A stretch of 64,000 nt of DNA from an uncultured Croceitalea sp. (GCA_947495075.1 CANLXH010000001.1:1674001-1738000), one strand, 5' to 3'; positions 44,111 to 52,690 are shown, counted from the stretch's first letter. The notes: generated by a model not told the origin, from the sequence alone. A program made the numbers and translations.

Positions 44111-46084
44111 TTGAAACCAACTATAAAAATAAATGTTCTTATTTCTAAAGATTTGATTCTATTTATAATCATGTCTACCCTCTTTTCTTGGATCAATGCA
44201 CAGAATATTGATTATACCAAGAATGGGGATTATCCTACTTTAACTGAAAAAGAAGCAATAGTTCAATTTTTGGATCTTGGTGATAGCTTGGTTTTAGCAA
44301 AAAATAATGAGAAAGCAGAAATAGCTTATAAGAAGGCCCATCAATTATCTAAAAAAGCAGGTGATAAAGAATTACTTATCACTACGGGATTTAAACTAGA
44401 AATATTTTTGTTTCATAATCTAAGAAAAGATACCGAAGCTTTAGAAATAATCAATTTTTTATTCAAATACTGTAGTAAGAATGAAGATTCTATTTGTTTG
44501 GTCAAGTCTTATTTTAGACTTAGCAAATTACAAAAGAGACAGTTGCAATATAATAAGGCCCTAGAGAATATTGAAATGGCTCAGCAATTGGCTAAGGAAA
44601 TAGGAAACCAAGGATTGATATGGGAATCACATTACTTAAAAGGAGATCTCTTTTTAACTATTGATGATTGGAATATGGCAAAAAAGGAATTTTTAAAATT
44701 GATTGACGTGGTTCCTGAAAAAAGCCAAGAATATTATCGAACAATGACATACATTAATATATCTTCTTCATATAATAATCCCGATTCCATACTTCATTAT
44801 TCACAGATAGCTGAAAAAAATTGTAACGGTTATAGCACTAAAAGAGAATGTGATCTTGCATATAATAATATAGCTTGGGCCTATGTCTTAAAAAATATGC
44901 CACAAAAAGCATTGGATATTATTAATAATAATATCAATATTAGCTCTGTGAAACATAGCTATGAAGATTCTTTGTATGCTTCTTTAATGCACACTTTAGG
45001 TATCATTCATTATAAACTAGGAAATTATAAAAAATCAATTGTCTATTATAAAATGTCGTTAGAATATGACATAAAAGACAATAATATCGTAGAGATTATG
45101 ATGACAAAAGAAGATATGTCGAGGAGTTATGAGAAGTTAGGAGACTTTAAATCAGCTATACAATTACTCAAGGAAGTGAAATTATTGGACAAAAAATCAG
45201 ATTATATTAATTTAAAAAGAGAAGTAGCCAGACTTGAAGTAAAAAAGATTCTGGATAAAAAAGAAGAGCAAATTGAGAATTTAGAACAAGAGAATCAAGA
45301 AATTAGCATCGCGAAAAGTAAAACAAAGATATTTAGTTACTTCTTAGGTCTCTTTCTGATACTGATACTCTCTACTGTGTTATATAGAGGGCATCAAAAT
45401 AGGGTGAGGTTTCATCAATTAAACGAAGAGTTGAGTTTGAGTAAAATGAAATCACTTAGATCTATGATGAATCCTCATTTTTTATTTAACTCTTTTAGTA
45501 CCCTTCAAAATTATATACTTAAAAAAAAGAACAAAGAGGCTAATGAGTATATGACAGAACTTTCCAGCCTTATACGTACCGTATTGGCTAGCACTGAGAG
45601 TATTTATATAAGCTTAAGTGAAGAAATTGCATTGTTAAAATCATATTTACGAATTGAACGGGAACGGTTTGATCATAAGTTTGAAGAAACGTTCGAGATA
45701 GAACAAGAGCTTTTGACAGAAGATCCTATAATACCATCGATGATTATACAACCTTATATCGAAAATGCAATTATTCACGGGTTTTCACATTTAGATAGAA
45801 AAGGTATTTTGTCTATAAAATTTAAACAAAATAAAAATGCTATGACCTGTATTATAACCGACAATGGAATAGGCAGATTGGCAGCAGAACGCTTTAAAAA
45901 AGCAAATAATGGGTCTAATCATTTATCTCTTGCAACGCGTAATACCAATGAACGCCTCAGAATTTTGGATCGTATTGCAAACAATAGCGCGAGTGTAATG
46001 ATTGAAGATTTGGTCTGTGAATCACATAAATCAAATGGAACAAGGGTTACCATAACATTACCTGTTAAGCAAAGAAATAAATAA
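44111..46084 (+). CDS. TPR-containing LytS-type (His_kinase) sensor kinase
   Basis: The product is 657 residues from the TTG at 44111; an ATG at 44171 would start at MSTLFSWINAQ, directly in the signal peptide, and may be the true start. About 370 periplasmic residues hold TPR repeats (for example YKKSIVYYKMSLEYD). A transmembrane helix (IFSYFLGLFLILILSTVLY) precedes the kinase. The phospho-acceptor block SMMNPHFLFNSFSTLQNYIL carries His456 (long numbering), followed by IPSMIIQPYIENAIIHGF and the ATP-binding DNGIGR. This is the LytS/YehU class that works with LytTR regulators; the regulator gene starts 1 bp after the stop. Confidence 0.92.
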   Translation: MKPTIKINVLISKDLILFIIMSTLFSWINAQNIDYTKNGDYPTLTEKEAIVQFLDLGDSLVLAKNNEKAEIAYKKAHQLSKKAGDKELLITTGFKLEIFLFHNLRKDTEALEIINFLFKYCSKNEDSICLVKSYFRLSKLQKRQLQYNKALENIEMAQQLAKEIGNQGLIWESHYLKGDLFLTIDDWNMAKKEFLKLIDVVPEKSQEYYRTMTYINISSSYNNPDSILHYSQIAEKNCNGYSTKRECDLAYNNIAWAYVLKNMPQKALDIINNNINISSVKHSYEDSLYASLMHTLGIIHYKLGNYKKSIVYYKMSLEYDIKDNNIVEIMMTKEDMSRSYEKLGDFKSAIQLLKEVKLLDKKSDYINLKREVARLEVKKILDKKEEQIENLEQENQEISIAKSKTKIFSYFLGLFLILILSTVLYRGHQNRVRFHQLNEELSLSKMKSLRSMMNPHFLFNSFSTLQNYILKKKNKEANEYMTELSSLIRTVLASTESIYISLSEEIALLKSYLRIERERFDHKFEETFEIEQELLTEDPIIPSMIIQPYIENAIIHGFSHLDRKGILSIKFKQNKNAMTCIITDNGIGRLAAERFKKANNGSNHLSLATRNTNERLRILDRIANNSASVMIEDLVCESHKSNGTRVTITLPVKQRNK

Positions 46085-46085
46085 G

Positions 46086-46835
46086 ATGGATCAGTCGCTT
46101 AATTGTATTATTATAGATGATGAAAAAAAGGATAGAGAAAACCTTTGTCTTTTGTTACAGGTGTATTGCCCATTTGTTACGGTTATAGGAGAAGCTAATG
46201 ATCGAGAATCTATTATAGATATACTCTCAAGATTAAAGCCAGATTTGGTTTTTATGGATATTCAATTAGGAACTGTACCCATTTTTGAAATTCTCAATAA
46301 TATTGATTATTTAAATTTTAGAATTGTATTTGTAACGGCTCACGATAAATATGCTATAAGGGGGTACCAATACGATGCCATAGATTATTTACTAAAACCC
46401 ATTGAGCCTAAACGGCTGGTTGAGGCTGTAAATAAGATGGTGCATTTAAAAAGTATGTCTTCTACTCAAAAAAATATTATCAAAGAATTTCATGCCAAAG
46501 CTGTTACATCACCCAAAATTTCTATTACCGATGCAAGAGGGGTACATATGGTCGAAACTATTGATATTTTGTACTGTATGAGCAATGGAAACTACACTAT
46601 TTTTATTTTGGTAAATGAAAGAGAAATTGTGATTTCAAAAAACTTAAAACACTTTGAGGTAAAGTTAAAAACCTACGATTTTTTACGAATTCATAAATCA
46701 TATTTAATAAACGTCAATCATATCGATTTTATGGTAAAAGAGCAGGGCGGTTATGTAGTTATGAAGAATGGAAAATCACTCCCAGTTTCTAAAAATGGAA
46801 AAAAAGAACTCTACGAAAGAATGAATATTTTGTAA
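46086..46835 (+). CDS. LytTR-family response regulator
   Basis: The 249-residue protein has a receiver domain with Asp58 in LVFMDIQLG as phosphoacceptor, IIIDDEKKDR for the acidic pocket and the Lys108-type residue in YLLKPIEP. Residues of about 150-245 are a LytTR DNA-binding domain (GVHMVETIDILYCMSNGNYT, FLRIHKSYLINVNHIDFM, LPVSKNGKKELYE). It is partnered with the LytS-type kinase 1 bp upstream. LytTR proteins bind tandem 9-12-bp repeats. The downstream metallopeptidase gene, 164 bp away with a long palindrome in its leader, is the nearest candidate target. Confidence 0.93.
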   Translation: MDQSLNCIIIDDEKKDRENLCLLLQVYCPFVTVIGEANDRESIIDILSRLKPDLVFMDIQLGTVPIFEILNNIDYLNFRIVFVTAHDKYAIRGYQYDAIDYLLKPIEPKRLVEAVNKMVHLKSMSSTQKNIIKEFHAKAVTSPKISITDARGVHMVETIDILYCMSNGNYTIFILVNEREIVISKNLKHFEVKLKTYDFLRIHKSYLINVNHIDFMVKEQGGYVVMKNGKSLPVSKNGKKELYERMNIL

Positions 46836-46943
46836 AAGCACTTAAATAATCTTTTAATATTTTAAAATTGTTAAAAGTACATGTTTGTAATCAATAGTGT
46901 ATTTAATACAACCATATCGTCGTTTAAAACATTTACAACTATC

Positions 46944-46965
46944 ATTAACAAAACATTTTGTTAAT
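46944..46965. promoter_or_regulatory. 22-bp palindrome upstream of the metallopeptidase gene
   Basis: ATTAACAAAA (46944-46953) and TTTTGTTAAT (46956-46965) form a perfect 10-bp inverted repeat around the two bases CA. It ends 34 bp before the start codon at 47000, overlapping the expected promoter. It may be an operator or an AT-rich hairpin in the leader; no T tract follows, so it is not a classical terminator. Confidence 0.45.
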
Positions 46966-46999
46966 TTTAGTTAAATACGAATATTTAAACTTTTGAAAT

Positions 47000-47995
47000 A
47001 TGAAAAAACATTTTTTAAAACTATGTGGTTGCGCATTAATGGGAATGGTATTAATTACTTCTTGTTCGCGAGAAGAAATCTCTCAAGAACCAGAAAATGA
47101 AGCAGCGGCATTAGATGCTTCAAAGCTTCAGGTTCTTGCCTATTTAGGGATAGAAACAGATGAGAAGGCCATTATTAATAGACCTCCATCAGATTTAGAA
47201 CCTTCTGGTGGGTATCTAATAGGAGATTATTTTATTAGTAATGATGAAATGGATATCTATTCAAATGAACTCGAAGAGTTAATTTCATCATCCAAAAATC
47301 AATCATCTACATCTAAGAGTGTACAAGCTTCTACTCAAAAAGCGTTTGCATCAACCGCTAGGATTAAATTGCCCAGAAAAGGCAAAAGAACAATTAAAAT
47401 AGGATTTAACAACCTTGGCCCCTCAAGTTTAAACAACACCATTCTTAGAGGGTTACAACAAGCAGCTCAAAGGTATAATAACTTGAACTTAAATAAAATT
47501 AAGTTTCAAGTTATTCCTCTTGAAGAAAGAGATGGTTTTCGTAGGCTTAGACTTGGTAAAATCGACACGTATGTTATCAACGATGTTGATTTTTCAATTG
47601 TACCTAGAGGATCTTTTGCTGATGCATTTGCAAGATTTCCTGTAAATGGTAATCCTGGAAGAATTATTGGTTTTAATCCAAATGCAGCTGCCTTTACCCA
47701 ACAAGAAGCTATGATTTTATTAATGCACGAAATAGGACATACTATAGGTATGGCACATTCTGATTTTAGAACGCGAAGAAGTTGTACAGGCAATACAGTA
47801 CCATTTAGAAATCCACTTGGCGATCTTGCCGGAGTACGTTTTGTTGATGGTGTAAGGCACATTCCTGGTACTGATGATACAGGGAACTTTACAAATTCAC
47901 TTATGAGAGCCTGTGGTTTCTTTGCCTTTAACGGATTTACCGGAGAAGATAAAAGAGCTTTTAGAAGACTGTACAGCAATGTAGGTTTTCCATGA
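47000..47995 (+). CDS. Lipoprotein zinc metallopeptidase of the M57 (HEIGH) type
   Basis: The 331-residue protein has a lipobox (VLITSCSREE, Cys23). A Glu/Ala-rich linker is followed by a pro-like region and a peptidase domain. The zinc site is HEIGHTIGMAH with His243, Glu244, His247 and His253, the pattern of Bacteroidota dual-action HEIGH metallopeptidases (M57). FNPNAAAFTQQEAMILLMHEIGH precedes it. Basic residues are abundant in the mature part. The protein is expected on the envelope. It stands behind the LytS/LytTR pair and is closed by a very strong terminator, so it is transcribed on its own or as the end of a three-gene unit. Confidence 0.9.
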   Translation: MKKHFLKLCGCALMGMVLITSCSREEISQEPENEAAALDASKLQVLAYLGIETDEKAIINRPPSDLEPSGGYLIGDYFISNDEMDIYSNELEELISSSKNQSSTSKSVQASTQKAFASTARIKLPRKGKRTIKIGFNNLGPSSLNNTILRGLQQAAQRYNNLNLNKIKFQVIPLEERDGFRRLRLGKIDTYVINDVDFSIVPRGSFADAFARFPVNGNPGRIIGFNPNAAAFTQQEAMILLMHEIGHTIGMAHSDFRTRRSCTGNTVPFRNPLGDLAGVRFVDGVRHIPGTDDTGNFTNSLMRACGFFAFNGFTGEDKRAFRRLYSNVGFP

Positions 47996-48030
47996 TATTT
48001 TATAAATACTACTCGTGAGTAGTTAAAAAT

Positions 48031-48069
48031 AAAAAAGGTTTGGCTTTGATTAAAGCCAAACCTTTTTTT
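48031..48069 (+). terminator. Strong terminator after the metallopeptidase gene
   Basis: A perfect 17-bp stem, AAAAAAGGTTTGGCTTT (48031-48047) and its complement (48052-48068), closes on GATT and runs into a T tract. A second small palindrome, ACTACTC-GT-GAGTAGT, sits at 48008-48023. The structure ends transcription on the plus strand and, being symmetrical with A and T runs, could also serve the minus strand. Confidence 0.92.
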
Positions 48070-48257
48070 ATATCATTTTATTGGGAGTTTATTTAAAACA
48101 TAACACTTAAGTTCACAATAGTCATAACCTATTTCTATGCGTTCTTTCATTCTTTAATATACAACTCTCACTATTGTTTTGTTCGTTGTAGATACAACTA
48201 TTATTCTTAGTTGTTTTCTAGGCATTTTTATGTATAGTCAGAAAGAACTTAACACTA

Positions 48258-48749
48258 TCATTCATTAAGACTTCTTATTTTTAAAACAATCAAAGTAATA
48301 ATTATAATAAAAAACCATAAAAAGAAGGTTTTTATAAATAACCATGATTGTATAATATCCATTACCGCTGTCCATAATTCTGAACTAAATAGTGATAATC
48401 CTGTTTCAGAAATAGCAAGTATTGTGGCCCCCGTTAAACTAATACCTCCTCCAATTAATAAAAAGATTGAAAAAATAAGTAACAACGATTTCCAAAAAGG
48501 ATATTTGGCCAACCAAGATTCCATAAGATTTATCGTATAGAGCCCCCCAAGAATAGAAGCAAAAGTAGAAACCAGCAAATAATTAAGAAAACGACCTGAA
48601 AAGTTGTATTCATTATCTCTTGGTTCTTCATATAGAATACTCCAATGTTCTTGAAAAAAGAAAAAGTTTGCAATCAAAACCCAAATCAAGACAATCCACA
48701 TAGTCTTCCTCTTAATTGATTTTTTGATGAGTTTCTTTAAAAATTCCAT
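48258..48749 (-). CDS. Integral membrane protein, tandem paralogue B
   Basis: The 163-residue protein has about four hydrophobic helices: near 18-35 (IVLIWVLIANFFFF), 51-70 (LLVSTFASILGGLYTINL), 84-110 (SLLLIFSIFLLIGGGISL) and 137-158 (FFLWFFIIIITLIVLKI). It is a clear duplicate of the gene 3 bp upstream: EHWSILYEEPRDNEYNFSGRFLNYLLVS matches EHTSLLYGELIDANYNLWGRFLNYLVVS. I do not recognise a named family; the layout recalls the membrane part of some Bacteroidota class III adenylate cyclases, but no cyclase domain is present. Function unknown. Confidence 0.6.
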   Translation of the reverse strand: MEFLKKLIKKSIKRKTMWIVLIWVLIANFFFFQEHWSILYEEPRDNEYNFSGRFLNYLLVSTFASILGGLYTINLMESWLAKYPFWKSLLLIFSIFLLIGGGISLTGATILAISETGLSLFSSELWTAVMDIIQSWLFIKTFFLWFFIIIITLIVLKIRSLNE

Positions 48750-48752
48750 GCG

Positions 48753-49268
48753 TTATATCGTTGTTTTCGATGAAGAGTCTATGTTTTTAATTTTAAGAAT
48801 AATCAAAGTTATGACTACAATAAAAAGCCAAAGGACAAAGGTTTTTATAAACAACCAACTTTGAACAAGGTCAAAGGTTTTTGTCCATAATTCGGTTTCG
48901 AAAAGAGAAAGACCAGTTTCGCTTCTTGTTAACGTTGCGGCACCAAATATACTAATGGCTCCCCCAATAAGGAGAAATTTACCTACAATCAGCAGACCAG
49001 CTAACCAAAATGGATATTTTATCAGCCAGGACTCCATTCTATTTACCGTATAAACACCACCTACTATGGCAGCAATACTAGATACCACAAGATAATTTAA
49101 AAATCTACCCCAGAGGTTATAGTTCGCATCTATTAATTCTCCATAAAGAAGGCTTGTGTGCTCGTAAAAGAAAAAGAAATTGGCAGTTAATATCCAAATC
49201 AGTATAATCCAAATAGTTCTTTTTGAACGAAGTATTTGTAACTTCTCCTTTAATAAATTCATTTTCAA
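48753..49268 (-). CDS. Integral membrane protein, tandem paralogue A
   Basis: The 171-residue protein has four predicted membrane segments at about 19-36, 54-75, 86-112 and 138-160, with RMESWLIKYPFW between the second and third. It shares the whole plan and many residues with the 163-residue protein encoded 3 bp downstream, so the pair arose by tandem duplication and is probably cotranscribed; they may form a heteromer. A similarity to the membrane domain of adenylate cyclases of Bacteroidota is suspected from memory only. No signal for regulation is visible; the nearest terminator upstream is at 49589. Confidence 0.6.
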   Translation of the reverse strand: MKMNLLKEKLQILRSKRTIWIILIWILTANFFFFYEHTSLLYGELIDANYNLWGRFLNYLVVSSIAAIVGGVYTVNRMESWLIKYPFWLAGLLIVGKFLLIGGAISIFGAATLTRSETGLSLFETELWTKTFDLVQSWLFIKTFVLWLFIVVITLIILKIKNIDSSSKTTI

Positions 49269-49748
49269 GTAGTTGTTTGGTTAAAGAAGTTACACAATAT
49301 ACAATTTTATTCTTTCTAAACGAGTTCCTGTGAACTGTGAATACAAAATATCTTGAATCTAAAGTAAAACCTTTGTATTTATTTCATGATTCAAAACAGT
49401 CTCTAAAATTACTTTTTAATGGTAAAATTCACCAAGAAATTTCAATATTAATTTTTGCATTCTTCTAGATTTTCTATTGTGCAAAATTGCCAGTATCTAG
49501 CTACTAACAGATGTACGTGTAAACAGTAAGGTATTCTTGAATTGCATAATTGGGTTACAAAAGGATAAAAAGACAAAAAATGAGTAAAAAAGAAGCCTCT
49601 CAAGTACTTGAGAGGCTTCTTTAATATAGGTGTAACCAATTTTAATTTACTCTAATTTAATAGTCTATTAGTTATAAACGATTGGTAATTCACAGGAATA
49701 TTTTTCAAATTATTCCTTTCTATTAATATTATACTTTTAATTAAATCA
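49269..49748. other. Intergenic region, 480 bp
   Basis: No gene is visible; the only marked structure is the terminator at 49589-49622, which belongs to the SDR gene. The rest is AT-rich and should hold the promoter of the membrane-protein pair transcribed towards lower coordinates. I see no repeats in it. Confidence 0.4.
49589..49622 (-). terminator. Terminator of the ahpD-trx-SDR run
   Basis: A 34-bp perfect palindrome: the 17-base arm AAAGAAGCCTCTCAAGT (from 49589 or a base before) is followed directly by its complement to 49622. On the minus strand it is followed by TTTTTACTCA, a T tract typical of intrinsic terminators. It lies 126 bp after the stop of the SDR gene at 49749 and ends that run. 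Confidence 0.9.
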
Positions 49749-50501
49749 TTAATTTCTACCTGCCATTACACCACCATCTACGTCCCAAATAGCACCAGTA
49801 GTCCAGCTTGCCTTATCAGAAAGTAAGAACGTTATAGCATTGGCCACTTCTTCTGCTGTACCATTTTTACCAATTGGATGAAAGCCATTAAAGCCTTCCA
49901 GGGCCTTTTCGGCCTCCTCTTTTCCTCCAAAAACACCATGGTATACTGGTGTATCTACTACTGCAGGAGATACCGCATTTACTCGAATGTTATAATCAGC
50001 TAACTCCATTGCAAGATGTTGAGTTAACGAATGTAACCCTGCTTTTTGCATAGAATATGCAGAAGACGGCGTAGCTTTTACAGCTTGTTTTGCCCACATA
50101 GAACCAACATTTACAATACTTCCCCCACCATTTTCTTTCATTTTTTTGGCTACTGCCTGGGTAATGAAAAAGAATCCGCGGTTTAAATCAAGGTAAGAAT
50201 CATAATCCTTAATTGTATGGTCTAGGAATGGTTTTGGACCAAAAATTCCAGAAGCATTAACCAAATAATCTACTTTTGGAAATGATGCTATCTTTGCGAT
50301 AAAATCTTCCAAATCTTCACTATTGGTAATATCTACTCTGTGAATATATACTTTACCAACTTCACCTATATCAACTTTTGCTTGGTTTAATTTTGACTCT
50401 GTAACACCTACTATGTGTACCTCTACATCTTGTGATGCTAATTGTATTGCTGTGGCTTTACCCATTCCGCTATTACCACCTAAAATTATTGCTGTTTTCA
50501 T
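49749..50501 (-). CDS. SDR-family NAD(P)-dependent oxidoreductase
   Basis: The 250-residue classical SDR has the loop [13 protein letters not shown], Ser135, Tyr150 and Lys154 in [10 protein letters not shown], and ends [11 protein letters not shown]. It is a close paralogue of the SDR at 32105, with the second halves nearly superposable ([18 protein letters not shown] against [18 protein letters not shown]). Both genes are within a few kilobases of paralogous AraC genes. The start is 10 bp after the stop of trx, so they are one transcript under the operator at 50899-50934. Probable role: reduction of a reactive carbonyl compound; substrate unknown. Confidence 0.93.
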   Translation of the reverse strand: MKTAIILGGNSGMGKATAIQLASQDVEVHIVGVTESKLNQAKVDIGEVGKVYIHRVDITNSEDLEDFIAKIASFPKVDYLVNASGIFGPKPFLDHTIKDYDSYLDLNRGFFFITQAVAKKMKENGGGSIVNVGSMWAKQAVKATPSSAYSMQKAGLHSLTQHLAMELADYNIRVNAVSPAVVDTPVYHGVFGGKEEAEKALEGFNGFHPIGKNGTAEEVANAITFLLSDKASWTTGAIWDVDGGVMAGRN

Positions 50502-50511
50502 GATTTGTTTA

Positions 50512-50832
50512 TTAAGCTGTTAAAAGATTGTTTAAATTTTGACTTAGTACATCTTTAGGCTGTACTCCATTTTGTTTTCCCACCACTTTTCCATTTTTGA
50601 AATAAAACAATGCAGGAATGCTGCGTACATCAAATTGTGATGATAGCTCGGGGTTCTTATCAACGTTAATTTTTGAGATGATAGCTTTACCTTCAAATTC
50701 TTTATCCAGTACTTCCAGTGTTGGACGTAAAGCATTACAAGGTCCGCACCAGTCGGCATAAAAATCAACCAATACTACATCATTATTATTTATGGTTTCT
50801 TGAAAATTTGATTTATCTAACTGTTGTATCAT
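50512..50832 (-). CDS. trxA: Thioredoxin
   Basis: The 106-residue protein is a classical cytosolic thioredoxin: [18 protein letters not shown] with Cys29 and Cys32, [29 protein letters not shown] with the cis-Pro loop, and no signal peptide. The residue after the second Cys is Asn rather than the usual Lys or Arg, a common variant. It reduces protein disulfides and can support MsrA/MsrB. It lies between the AhpD-like gene (111-bp gap containing an operator) and the SDR gene. Its promoter and operator are described at 50869-50934; this copy is therefore an inducible one and not necessarily the housekeeping thioredoxin. Confidence 0.95.
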   Translation of the reverse strand: MIQQLDKSNFQETINNNDVVLVDFYADWCGPCNALRPTLEVLDKEFEGKAIISKINVDKNPELSSQFDVRSIPALFYFKNGKVVGKQNGVQPKDVLSQNLNNLLTA

Positions 50833-50868
50833 CTTACTAAATTTTAATTGTTAATACTATTTATTATA

Positions 50869-50934
50869 CAAAGTTGGGAAGAAATTGACTGCTCATGGTA
50901 GGTATGTTTTCCTGATAAGTAGGCAATTCTTCCC
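50869..50934 (-). promoter_or_regulatory. Promoter and AraC-type operator of trx-SDR
   Basis: On the plus-strand text two 15-bp direct repeats, TAGGTATGTTTTCCT (50899-50913) and TAGGCAATTCTTCCC (50920-50934), are exactly 21 bp apart. After a 22-bp gap towards the gene comes CAAAGTTG (50869-50876), which on the minus strand reads CAACTTTG, one base from the Bacteroidota -7 consensus TAnnTTTG, 36 bp before the trx start codon. The 21-bp register is that of AraC operators (two helical turns). Spacing and motif are the same as upstream of the AhpD-like gene at 51519-51584. The operator overlaps the position of a -33 element, as for an activator. Confidence 0.75.
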
Positions 50935-50943
50935 AGCATGTTT

Positions 50944-51477
50944 TTATAGTTCAACAGCTACTGGAAAATCTATATCCACATTGGTTACATTATGGAATAA
51001 ATTAGTAATTGTAATTATACCTATAGCTACTATTAAGTCTACCAAGTTTGCTTCGTTATAACCTGCTCCATAAAAAGATTCCAATACTTCGTCTGAGACT
51101 TTTCCTTTTTTATCTGCAATTTCTCGTGCAGTCTGCGCTAAAACATTTGCTTTTTCATCCCAACTGGCTCCTCCTTTTCTTAGTTCTATGATTTGCTCGT
51201 CTGTAAAACCATTCATCTTACCAAGAGCTGTATGAGCAGCTTGGCAATAACGACAACCATTTAATTGGCTCACTGCTAAATCTATAATCTCTTTTTCCTT
51301 TTTGGAAAAGGAAGTAGGTGCAGCCGAAAATTGTAAATAACTACCCAAGGCACTTTCAGAGTTTGCCATGGCTGCGTAAATATTAGGTACAAAACCTACG
51401 CTCTTTTGTAGATTATCAAAAATTGCTTGATTGTTTCCAGATACTTCTCCTCTGGTTGGAACTTTGAATGTTGCCAT
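50944..51477 (-). CDS. AhpD-like carboxymuconolactone decarboxylase-family peroxidase
   Basis: The 177-residue protein has the AhpD core: LAVSQLNGCRYCQAAHTALGKMNGF with Cys75, Cys78 and His82, preceded by NIYAAMANSESALGSYL. AhpD-like proteins are alkylhydroperoxidase-type thiol peroxidases; the CxxC with nearby His and Glu forms the active site. The N-terminal half follows the 'peroxidase-related' pattern VGFVPNIYAAMAN. Thioredoxin, encoded next, is a plausible reductant. A paralogue lies at 56747. It is 254 bp behind the AraC gene, whose operator lies in the gap. This association resembles the RclR-RclX pair of Pseudomonas, although orthology cannot be shown here. Confidence 0.92.
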   Translation of the reverse strand: MATFKVPTRGEVSGNNQAIFDNLQKSVGFVPNIYAAMANSESALGSYLQFSAAPTSFSKKEKEIIDLAVSQLNGCRYCQAAHTALGKMNGFTDEQIIELRKGGASWDEKANVLAQTAREIADKKGKVSDEVLESFYGAGYNEANLVDLIVAIGIITITNLFHNVTNVDIDFPVAVEL

Positions 51478-51518
51478 TTTGTATTTATTTTAATTGTTAC
51501 TATTAAATTTTAACACTA

Positions 51519-51584
51519 CAAAGATGCAATAAGAATAAGGGGGATTAGTAGGTGAGAATGCCCGAATAATAGGCGATTCTTCCC
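51519..51584 (-). promoter_or_regulatory. Promoter and AraC-type operator of the AhpD-like gene
   Basis: Direct repeats TAGGTGAGAATGCCC (51549-51563) and TAGGCGATTCTTCCC (51570-51584) are 21 bp apart, and CAAAGATG (51519-51526; CATCTTTG on the minus strand) lies 22 bp closer to the gene, 41 bp before its start codon. The second repeat differs from its counterpart at 50920 in one base of 15, and the layout is identical, which makes chance unlikely. The AraC gene at 51732 is directly upstream and is the natural candidate to bind here. Confidence 0.8.
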
Positions 51585-51731
51585 TTTTTTACCATTAGTT
51601 TTGGAAAAATAGTGGCATATCCTGTTTACAGAAGACGGGGACTTTATATCTAGTTAGGGTGTTTTTTTGTTGTAATACTTACAAAACAACTTTTAGGTAC
51701 AATAAGGAAGGATTTTATCAGATTGTATTTT

Positions 51732-52565
51732 CTATTGAATTATTGTAATTTTCTTAAAGTCTGTTGGTGAAGTCCCTTCGTAATTTTTAAAAAAGCGACC
51801 AAAGGTCTGTAAATCTTCAAAACCTATTTCATAGGCTATTTCTTTAACACTCTTATCCGTGTAACGCAATAATCTTTTGGCCTCAAGTATTTTACGGTCT
51901 TGTATAAATTGAAGAGGTCTTTTAGACGAAAGTTTCGAAAAAAGATTGGAAAGGGTTTTGGGGGATTTGTGCAGCATTTCGGCATATTCGGCAACCGTGT
52001 TTTTGGTTCGGAAATGTTTTTCTACTAAAAAATTATATTCCCTAATAATATCGATGCTGCCTTCTTCTATTTTATGATAGTTGCTTTGTGATTTAAAGAC
52101 CCTCGTGCACATAATGATGAAACGCTTTAGCATGGACTGAAGCATTTCTAGTTGTAGCCCATCATTAGATTTAAGTTCAATTTCAAACATTTTCCATATC
52201 GTCTGGAATTTTTCAAGTTCTTCTTTAGGAATATCAAATACAGGTAATTGTGAAGCTCCAAAAAACAATATACCCTTGCACCCTACCTCGCTATCGTGGT
52301 CGATGATACAATAAAACGCTCTATTAAATCGAATCAATTTGGCATTGCAAACACCTGAAATATCCACTTTATGAAATTCGGTTAAGCTTATAATTTGATT
52401 CTTATGGAATTGATAAACAACATTATCAATAGTAATTTCATTATTGTCTTGCTCAAACCAAACAAATGTTAAAGGGCTTTCCATAGGTTCTTTTTGAACA
52501 AAACAATTGTTGCTGTGTATGTTCTCGAGCTGTAAGTACTCGCTTATAGGACCTTTGTATATCAT
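51732..52565 (-). CDS. AraC-family transcriptional regulator
   Basis: The 277-residue protein ends in the AraC double helix-turn-helix: VAEYAEMLHKSPKTLSNLFSKLSSK and SVKEIAYEIGFEDLQTFGRFFKNYEGTSPTDFKK. The N-terminal 170 residues share FNRAFYCI, FFG and similar segments with the AraC protein at 33503, so the two are paralogues. It is followed after 254 bp by the AhpD-like gene. Two cysteines near the N-terminus and several others in the sensory domain (NNCFVQKE, GVCNAK, FYCIIDHDSEVGCKG) could serve in redox sensing. I infer that it activates the AhpD-like and trx promoters through the 21-bp repeats. Confidence 0.92.
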   Translation of the reverse strand: MIYKGPISEYLQLENIHSNNCFVQKEPMESPLTFVWFEQDNNEITIDNVVYQFHKNQIISLTEFHKVDISGVCNAKLIRFNRAFYCIIDHDSEVGCKGILFFGASQLPVFDIPKEELEKFQTIWKMFEIELKSNDGLQLEMLQSMLKRFIIMCTRVFKSQSNYHKIEEGSIDIIREYNFLVEKHFRTKNTVAEYAEMLHKSPKTLSNLFSKLSSKRPLQFIQDRKILEAKRLLRYTDKSVKEIAYEIGFEDLQTFGRFFKNYEGTSPTDFKKITIIQ

Positions 52566-52600
52566 TAGTGAAATAGCATTTTTGATAGATTTACAACTAA

Positions 52601-52618
52601 AGTAACAATCTAGTTACT
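52601..52618. promoter_or_regulatory. Inverted repeat upstream of the AraC gene
   Basis: AGTAAC (52601-52606) and GTTACT (52613-52618) flank a 6-base spacer 36 bp ahead of the AraC start codon. It might be an autoregulatory site; a short repeat of this kind can also occur by chance. Confidence 0.3.
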
Positions 52619-52690
52619 AATACAGATATCACTTCTCAGTTAAGAGACTAAATCTAATGCGTCTCCATTCAAAGAATTTGATGTTACAGG

